Below, piece after piece: positions 35,815-41,237 of a stretch of DNA of 41,237 nucleotides. The notes beneath the pieces were generated by a model. It was given only the letters and a program-made list of their open reading frames with translations. It was not told the DNA's origin and did no database searches. The stretch lies in IMG/VR virus record IMGVR_UViG_3300047557_001833, positions 1 through 41,237 of that record; one strand, given 5' to 3'. The translations under genes and the position numbers were made by a program. The DNA comes from a virus. The first letter of the stretch is position 1; each line of letters opens with the position of its first letter.

Positions 35815-36432
35815 ATGGGATACAAACTATTGAATATTCATGTTGTTCCGCCGGGAAACTGGATCTACCGAGTTCCAGAGACTGGGGTTGAGATCATTGC
35901 TGGATCTTGGCAGCAACTTCAGACGTTTGTTGAGGAACATTACAAGGCCAACGCGATTCCGGTTCCAAAAAACATCATTGATTTGCTGGTCGAGTTTTCG
36001 TGTCGCAGAGGTGCGGATTGTTCATTTGACGACGTAGAAATCCCGAAGGTTCAAGGAACGAGATCGTTCCAGATTGGAGATGTGGTCAAGTTCAGCATGA
36101 GTTTGGCGCATGGATTGACCATTGGAGGCGGCAAAGTTGACCCGGCAGAAGCTAACCGTAGGGCGGCAATTTGTGCCTCATGCATCTACAATCGTCAGCC
36201 GCATGGATGCAGTTCGTGCAACAGTCGTATCATAAAGGAGACGGTAAAGGTTTTAGCGTCTCATGGGTCTACACAGTACGATAATCAGCTTCAGAGTTGT
36301 GAGTTTTGTGGTTGTTTCGTAAGAAGCATGGTTTGGTTTCCCATTGAAACCCTTCGTAAATTTGCTGACCCTGCTGAGAACAAGAACCTTCCGGCCCACT
36401 GCTGGAAAAAAACACCATGTACGGATCAATAG
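35815..36432 (+). CDS. Cysteine-rich zinc protein between terminase and portal, 205 aa
   Basis: A 205-residue protein. The N-terminal part contains VPPGNWIYRVPETGVEIIAG, and a central helix has NIIDLLVEFSCRRGADC. The C-terminal half has cysteine pairs ICASC, CSSC, CEFCGC and HCWKKTPC that should bind two or more zinc ions. I recall similar proteins (with a 'R...C..C..N......C' block) encoded between terminase and portal in other phages. Possible roles are head-completion or packaging accessory factor. It starts 2 bases after the terminase stop and overlaps the portal start by 16 bases. Confidence 0.65.
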   Translation: MGYKLLNIHVVPPGNWIYRVPETGVEIIAGSWQQLQTFVEEHYKANAIPVPKNIIDLLVEFSCRRGADCSFDDVEIPKVQGTRSFQIGDVVKFSMSLAHGLTIGGGKVDPAEANRRAAICASCIYNRQPHGCSSCNSRIIKETVKVLASHGSTQYDNQLQSCEFCGCFVRSMVWFPIETLRKFADPAENKNLPAHCWKKTPCTDQ

Positions 36433-38666
36433 CTCAACTCCCGCTCAAGACCCTCAACGAGAACGGGACGGCTCCCGATACGCGCATTGAGGATGCGGCG
36501 TCAGCGCGAGAAATCTTCCAGAAGCTCATCATGGCCGACGAGCTTCGGAACAACACCAGGGCCAAGCTGCGTGGTCTGGTTGATGGCAATCCTCCGTACA
36601 ACCCTGCTGAGTTAAGGCGGAACAATCAGGCGTATCGGACCAACGTGAACTTCCGTGAATCGGAAGCGTTCCTGACGTTGGCCATGTCTGCCTTCTACGA
36701 TGTGTTCGCCGAGGTGCCGACTTACGCGACGATCAAGACTGCTTACGGCAACGACATCGACAAGCGTGATGAGTGGTCGAAGATCATCACCGAGGAGTTT
36801 GATCGGCTTCAGAAGCTCGACAAGGACTTCGACTACATCATGCAGCTTTCGCAGCGTGAGATGGTCTTGATCGGTCATGGTCCGCTGATCTTCGAGGACT
36901 CCAACAACTGGCGGTGCAAGGCGATTCTCGCGACTGATCTGCTCGTTCCTGATGGCACCAAGTCAAATGTGAGCGACTGGAAGGTGGCCGTCGTTCGCGT
37001 TCGCATGGGTGTCGATGATCTGTTCGAGAAGATTCAGGACGAAGAAGCTGCCCGTGCTGCCGGTTGGAATGTCGATTATGTCCGCCAGCGGATCCGGGCT
37101 GCGATGCCTGAGCCGTACCGTTCCGGTGTCCAGTACGATTGGGAGTTCTTCCAGCGTCAGCTTCGCTCGAATGACATCACCTTCTCGGCTCGTTCCGAGG
37201 TGGTGCTGATGTCCCATGTGTTCTACAAGGAGTTCGATGGGAAGATCAGCCATTGCATCATCGACGAGCGTGACAGCGGTGATTTCATGTATCGCAGGCT
37301 TCGCCGGTTCTCGAAGTGGGAGCAGGTGATTCACCCGATGTATTACGACCGTGGTGATGGCGAGCATCACGGCGTGAAGGGCCTGGGCATCAAGATGCTT
37401 CAGGCGATGGAACTGAAGAATCGCTTGCGCTGCTCGATGGTGGACAGCGCGTTCGCTCGGACGCAGATCCTTTTCAAGCCTCTCAACCCGAATGCGCTGA
37501 ACAAGACGAGCGTTGTCCAGCAGGGGCCGTACGCGATTGTTCCGCCTGATTACGATGTCATTCAGCAGAATGTTGCCGGTGTCCTCGACGCGCCGATGGC
37601 GGTGAATGCGGACCTAGAGAACGTGCTTCAGGGCAACCTCTCGCAGTACCGGCAATCGCTCAATAAGCCTCAAGGCAACCCGCGCACGGCGACTGAGATC
37701 CAAGCAATCGTCTCGCAGCAGAGCGCGATTGGTAAGACTCAACTGAGCCGGTATTACAACCAGCTTGACGCCTTCTTTGAGGAGCGTTTCCGACGTGCGT
37801 CCAATCCGAATCTGAATCCGATCACCAAGAGTGATCGCGATGCGATTGAGTTCCAGCGTCGTTGTCGTGAGCGTGGCGTTCCCAATCAAGCCATGCTTGA
37901 CGTGGACTACGTCGAGGCGACTCGGACGGTGGGCCAAGGATCGCAGTTCGCCAAGCAGCAGCTTCTTGGTTCTCTGCTCGGTCTGCTCGGTTCTCTCCCC
38001 GAGGGTGGCAAGATCAATCTGTTGCAGGACTACATCGCCGCCCAGGTCGGACAGCAGATGGTTGATCGGTATCTGCCGACGGCGATCCCGAATGCGAAGG
38101 CTCAGGATCAGGCTGCTTTGGCCGTACTCGAACACTCCTCGCTACGCCAAGGCAACCTTGCTGTGGTCACGGACACTCAGAACCATGTCATCCATGTGGA
38201 GACGCATCTTGGTGCTGCCAATGAGGCTGCTGGCAGCTTGCAGCAGGGTGCGAATCCGCAGGAGGTCATGTTGTTCTTGCAGGGCATCCTTCAGCACGTT
38301 CAAGAGCATCTCCAGCGGTTGTCGCTCGATCCCACTCGGCGTCCGCAGGTCGATGCTTACGCGCAGCAGCTTGGCATGCTGAACGATACGATTCAGCAGC
38401 TTGGCGAGTTGGTGAGTGAGCAAGCCCAGGCGATGGCGATGCAGCAGCAGGCGGCTGCGATCCAGCAGGGTGTGGATCCGAAGACGATGGTGATGAACGC
38501 TGAGATTCAGGCAAAAATCGCTCGCCAGAACGCCGAGGCCATGGCAAATATCCAGCGTCAGAACGTCAAGACTCAGGCTGATCTGGCCCGTCGAAACGCG
38601 AAGACAACCGCTGATATCCAGCGGGCGAATGCAACTGCGGAGGCTCAACTGATGCGTCAGGGATGA
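36417..38666 (+). CDS. Portal protein, 749 aa
   Basis: A 749-residue protein of the podovirus portal type. The N-terminus (LIMADELRNNTRAKLRGLVD and YRTNVNFRESEAFLTLAMSA) and the central GDGEHHGVKGLGIKMLQAME, NVLQGNLSQYRQSLNKPQ and RTATEIQAIVSQQ blocks match large portals. The C-terminal 130 residues are a long Gln/Ala-rich helix (MANIQRQNVKTQADLARRNA) that would form the barrel inside the capsid. It forms the dodecameric DNA gateway. The genes after it are not capsid genes, which is unusual. The end overlaps the next ATG. Confidence 0.8.
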   Translation: MYGSIAQLPLKTLNENGTAPDTRIEDAASAREIFQKLIMADELRNNTRAKLRGLVDGNPPYNPAELRRNNQAYRTNVNFRESEAFLTLAMSAFYDVFAEVPTYATIKTAYGNDIDKRDEWSKIITEEFDRLQKLDKDFDYIMQLSQREMVLIGHGPLIFEDSNNWRCKAILATDLLVPDGTKSNVSDWKVAVVRVRMGVDDLFEKIQDEEAARAAGWNVDYVRQRIRAAMPEPYRSGVQYDWEFFQRQLRSNDITFSARSEVVLMSHVFYKEFDGKISHCIIDERDSGDFMYRRLRRFSKWEQVIHPMYYDRGDGEHHGVKGLGIKMLQAMELKNRLRCSMVDSAFARTQILFKPLNPNALNKTSVVQQGPYAIVPPDYDVIQQNVAGVLDAPMAVNADLENVLQGNLSQYRQSLNKPQGNPRTATEIQAIVSQQSAIGKTQLSRYYNQLDAFFEERFRRASNPNLNPITKSDRDAIEFQRRCRERGVPNQAMLDVDYVEATRTVGQGSQFAKQQLLGSLLGLLGSLPEGGKINLLQDYIAAQVGQQMVDRYLPTAIPNAKAQDQAALAVLEHSSLRQGNLAVVTDTQNHVIHVETHLGAANEAAGSLQQGANPQEVMLFLQGILQHVQEHLQRLSLDPTRRPQVDAYAQQLGMLNDTIQQLGELVSEQAQAMAMQQQAAAIQQGVDPKTMVMNAEIQAKIARQNAEAMANIQRQNVKTQADLARRNAKTTADIQRANATAEAQLMRQG

Positions 38667-39391
38667 AAAACATACACTTCGTTCATGGTCTTGGTAACGA
38701 CGGATTCCATATCTGCGACAGACTTGCGATAGCTTCTGCCGCCATCAACAACCCGGATTGGACGGTGCATCTCTGGTGCCCTGAAGAACCGAAAGGTGAA
38801 CACTGGGAAAAGCTGATCCAAAAGGTCCGCGTCAAGGTGATGCTGATCGACAACCCTTTTGTCTGGAACGACAAGGTTGTTGGACATTATGCCAATCGAA
38901 CCGACTTGATCCGATTGAGTGTCCTGTACGCGATGGGCGGTGTTTACTGCGACACGGACACGTTGACGATTGCCCCGTTTCCTGAGAAGTGGTTCGACCA
39001 CCAAGCTGTCATAGGCCATGAGTTCTGCGATTCTGGAACCATCGGCCTGTGCAACGCGATCATCTTTGCAAAGCCGTTCAGCAGGTTCATCTGGAAGTGG
39101 CTGCAAAAGGCTCAGGAGTACGACGGTTATTCTTGGAACACTCTGGCGGTCCAGTGGCCGTATGAAATCTGGAAGGAAGACAACACGATTTGTCAGCCTG
39201 TGGATTTTGAAATGCTTGGTTTCATTCACTGCGGAAGTGGTCGGTACTGGGATGGAATCCATTCGCTTGAAGGATGCGTGACTGCTCATCTGTGGCGTAC
39301 ATACCACAAGGAAAAGATGAACAGTTTGACTGACGAGGAGATACTGAAGAGAGAGTTTACTTATTCGCACTACGCATACAAATATCTATGA
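38663..39391 (+). CDS. Glycosyltransferase, GT32-like (DXD), 242 aa
   Basis: A 242-residue glycosyltransferase. IHFVHGLGNDGFHICDRLAI is the usual start of the sugar-binding-fold family, and RTDLIRLSVLYAMGGVYCDT then D99 gives the DXD metal site (97-99). The acceptor and sugar are unknown. The ATG overlaps the portal stop (ATGA). It lies in a run of four carbohydrate- or methyl-transfer genes, which might modify virion proteins or host surface glycans. Confidence 0.8.
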   Translation: MKNIHFVHGLGNDGFHICDRLAIASAAINNPDWTVHLWCPEEPKGEHWEKLIQKVRVKVMLIDNPFVWNDKVVGHYANRTDLIRLSVLYAMGGVYCDTDTLTIAPFPEKWFDHQAVIGHEFCDSGTIGLCNAIIFAKPFSRFIWKWLQKAQEYDGYSWNTLAVQWPYEIWKEDNTICQPVDFEMLGFIHCGSGRYWDGIHSLEGCVTAHLWRTYHKEKMNSLTDEEILKREFTYSHYAYKYL

Positions 39392-40023
39392 AGTTTCCGA
39401 CGACGTTCTGTGTTTCACTCAAGAGAGCCGCTGAACGAAGAGAGAAGGTTGTAAAGCATCTCAACGAACGAGGGATTGAGTTCCATTTGTTTGACGCGAT
39501 TCACGCCAGCAAAATGGGTTTGGAAACGAGGTATGCTTACCTTGACGACAAACCGAACTGGCAACCTGAAGACGGCCCTCCGTACAAGATTTCACAGCCT
39601 GTCCTTGGATGCTCGCTTTCGCATTACGTCATCTGGCGAATCGCTCAATACCTTCCAGACGATTACTTCCTGATTGTCGAGGACGATGTTCACCTTTGCG
39701 AAGGATTCAAAGAAAAGCTGATTGATGTAATCACCAGACTACCAGAAGACTGGCAATATGTATTTGTTGGTCATTGTTGTATGGGCAACAATTTTACTCA
39801 TGTTCGAGGAAACATCGTTGCGTCCACGTTTGCCCCTCTTTGCACACACGCTTATTTGGTGAAAAAGAGTGTGCTACAACATTTGATCGATACAAATGAG
39901 ATGATGTACGCTCCTATTGATATTCAATTACAGAAGCGTTCACTTACAAGCATTTCTCATTATTCAATAGTTCCGCCACTAGCAATACAAAACGGAGAAG
40001 CAAGTACATTTGGTTATGCCTAA
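39388..40023 (+). CDS. Glycosyltransferase family 25-like protein, 211 aa
   Basis: A 211-residue protein of the LPS glycosyltransferase family 25 type: TTFCVSLKRAAERREKVVKH (the 'I.L....R.... ...l' start), VLGCSLSHYVIWRIA (73-86) and FLIVEDDVHL with the E-D-D site at 98-100. Later TFAPLCTHAYLVKK fits the 'G..gY.is' block. It would add a galactose- or glucose-type sugar. Coupled to the upstream gene by an ATGA overlap. Confidence 0.8.
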   Translation: MKFPTTFCVSLKRAAERREKVVKHLNERGIEFHLFDAIHASKMGLETRYAYLDDKPNWQPEDGPPYKISQPVLGCSLSHYVIWRIAQYLPDDYFLIVEDDVHLCEGFKEKLIDVITRLPEDWQYVFVGHCCMGNNFTHVRGNIVASTFAPLCTHAYLVKKSVLQHLIDTNEMMYAPIDIQLQKRSLTSISHYSIVPPLAIQNGEASTFGYA

Positions 40024-40618
40024 TAATTCCTGGGAAAAGGTTCTTGAAGCTCGCTCGAAACTTGAAGGGTGGACCTTTGAGGACAAGAGCAAGTATCTGT
40101 ACGATCTTGTTCTTGAAACCAAGCCCGAGGTGGTTGTCGAGGTTGGCGTTTGGAAGGGGCTGAGTTTGGCCAGCTTTTGTGCTGCTTCACTCGATCATCC
40201 GTGCAAGGTGTTTGCCGTCGATCCGTGGAGCGAAGCGGCGATGGACGAGAATGGTTACGGCAAAAATCTTGGTGAACGGCAGTGGGAACTGGATTCGATC
40301 TACAACAGTTTCCTGCGGAACTTCAGGCACCTTGAACTTGATGCGAATCTTCGCGTCATGCGCGAGACATCTTGGGATGGCTCATTCAGGTTCTCCAACG
40401 ATTCGATTGATATCCTGCATCTCGACGGCGCACATACCGAGTGGGATTCATGCCGTGACGTGATTGCTTGGACTCCTCGTATCAAGCGAGGTGGTTACTT
40501 CATCATGGACGACGCAAACTGGGAGACCATGAAGCTCGTTCAAGAACTCATACAATTTAAGTTTGATCATTGGACGTATCTGGAAAATGGAAAAACCCGC
40601 GTGTACAAAAAACGATGA
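40016..40618 (+). CDS. SAM-dependent methyltransferase (class I, family 24-like), 200 aa
   Basis: A 200-residue class I methyltransferase. VVVEVGVWKGLSLASF (39-54) is motif I for SAM binding, KVFAVDPWSE the second strand with its acidic residue, DSIDILHLDGAHTEWDSCRD the motif IV region and RIKRGGYFIMDDANWETMKL the following helix and strand. Such enzymes methylate sugars or small molecules in glycan pathways. The ATG at 40016 lies inside the previous gene; an in-frame TTG at 40010 is possible. Confidence 0.8.
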   Translation: MPNNSWEKVLEARSKLEGWTFEDKSKYLYDLVLETKPEVVVEVGVWKGLSLASFCAASLDHPCKVFAVDPWSEAAMDENGYGKNLGERQWELDSIYNSFLRNFRHLELDANLRVMRETSWDGSFRFSNDSIDILHLDGAHTEWDSCRDVIAWTPRIKRGGYFIMDDANWETMKLVQELIQFKFDHWTYLENGKTRVYKKR

Positions 40619-41237
40619 GAGACATCATCCGTGAGTTAAGTATCAAAGCACTTCGACGGTTTGCGAACGGTGGGGATGGCCACGCTGACCTCCTCATGCA
40701 GATTGAAGACCTTCGTAAGACACTTGAAATCCGAACCAAAGAACATGAGGAACATCTGACCGAGTTGCGTGAGGAGCGCGACCACTGGCTGGCCCTCTAC
40801 GACGAAAACAAATTCGCAGCCGAATTCCTGATGAGCTACGCAAAAAACGATGTCCCGTTATTGAAGGATCAGGTGGATTGGGAGGTTGGAAAGATTGTTC
40901 TCCCGCAGGAGACGGGCACCTATTACTTCAATCCATGCATCATCCAAGAGGACGATGGACGAATCACATTTTTCGCCCGTCGATGCCGTAACAAGCGTGA
41001 GAATGACGAGGATGTCTACATCGAGAAGAACGACATCGTGATGTTCGAGCTTTCGCGTGACCTGCGGGCCACCAAGAAGGCTCTGATCTCGCTAAACTCG
41101 CACTATCCGAACGAGCAATTCGAGGATCCTCGCGTGGTCCGATTCGGCGACAAGTACGGCCTAAGCTGCTGCACGTTCATCCCGTTCAAGAGCTACGCGC
41201 ACCAGGGGATGTTCCTTTTGGACAAGCACTTCCACAA
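40615..41237 (+). CDS. GH130-like beta-propeller protein, 5' part only
   Basis: An open frame of 207 codons that continues past the window end. After a helical N-terminus (LRKTLEIRTKEHEEHLTELR) comes beta-propeller sequence: YYFNPCIIQEDDGRITFFAR, NDIVMFELSRDLRATKKALI and EQFEDPRVVRFGDKYGLSC. The 'EDPR' box is characteristic of GH130-type mannoside phosphorylases and related five-blade glycosidases. The coiled N-terminus could anchor it to another protein. The ATG overlaps the methyltransferase stop (ATGA), making it the fourth gene of the glycan cluster. It is truncated by the window edge, not by mutation. Confidence 0.65.
   Translation, partial: MRDIIRELSIKALRRFANGGDGHADLLMQIEDLRKTLEIRTKEHEEHLTELREERDHWLALYDENKFAAEFLMSYAKNDVPLLKDQVDWEVGKIVLPQETGTYYFNPCIIQEDDGRITFFARRCRNKRENDEDVYIEKNDIVMFELSRDLRATKKALISLNSHYPNEQFEDPRVVRFGDKYGLSCCTFIPFKSYAHQGMFLLDKHFH

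Noticed and set aside
1-41237. tRNA genes, CRISPR arrays and insertion sequences
   Set aside because: No cloverleaf with a TTC-type loop, no regularly spaced repeats with unique spacers, and no transposase were seen by reading both strands.

Overview
The window reads as a large piece of the genome of a tailed double-stranded DNA bacteriophage with a short, podovirus-like (T7-type) tail. The evidence is a large terminase, a portal, an adaptor and a nozzle-like tail-tube pair, a set of large internal/ejection-type proteins and collagen-like fibre proteins, next to a phage replication and recombination set. The host cannot be fixed from sequence. Promoter-like sites of the form TTGACA-16/17-TAGNNT and strong AAGGAGG ribosome sites point to an ordinary bacterial host. 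The piece is incomplete: the last gene runs off the right end, and no major capsid protein, scaffold, DNA polymerase, RNA polymerase or integrase was recognised.

Layout. (1) 69-602, minus strand: a helix-turn-helix protein that may be the small terminase subunit. (2) 723-5556, plus strand: a run of small unknown proteins, several resembling conserved hypothetical proteins of phages and plasmids, plus a lysozyme-like transglycosylase. The spacers between the first genes carry structured hairpins, several capped by GNRA tetraloops, followed by A-rich leaders without a Shine-Dalgarno site. (3) 5621-7312: an HNH endonuclease, a C5 cytosine methyltransferase that shares its DNA with a second convincing reading frame, and a ribbon-helix-helix-like protein. 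(4) 7372-7566: a structured non-coding stretch and a promoter with a palindrome over its -10 box. (5) 7590-10600: a coiled-coil protein, an excisionase-like HTH protein overlapping a RecT-like annealing protein, a RecE-like nuclease and an OB-type ssDNA-binding protein. (6) 10651-13474: a dense array of very small genes joined by a repeated AAGGAGG...GTGA stop/start cassette, including a paralogous TPRTD family. (7) 13422-20651: a DEAH-type helicase split by an intein, an SSB, a MazG-like hydrolase, a RuvC-like resolvase, a metallophosphoesterase, small proteins, an antisense metallopeptidase and a primase-helicase. (8) 20652-34097, minus strand: the tail and internal virion module. (9) 34145-41237, plus strand: large terminase, a zinc protein, portal, then two glycosyltransferases, a methyltransferase and a GH130-like propeller protein.

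How it works together. RecE-like nuclease, RecT-like protein, two ssDNA-binding proteins, helicase, resolvase and primase-helicase would replicate and recombine the genome. Terminase and portal package it, the minus-strand operon builds the tail, and the sugar-handling genes may decorate the virion or alter host surface glycans. The strongest novelty is at 13701-14741: an intein sits inside the Walker B motif of the helicase, and a free-standing Vsr/EDxHD-type homing endonuclease is encoded in another reading frame inside the intein, overlapping its C-terminal splicing domain. A second dual-coding locus is the methyltransferase at 6049-7055. Function calls come from motif recognition by eye; no database search was run.
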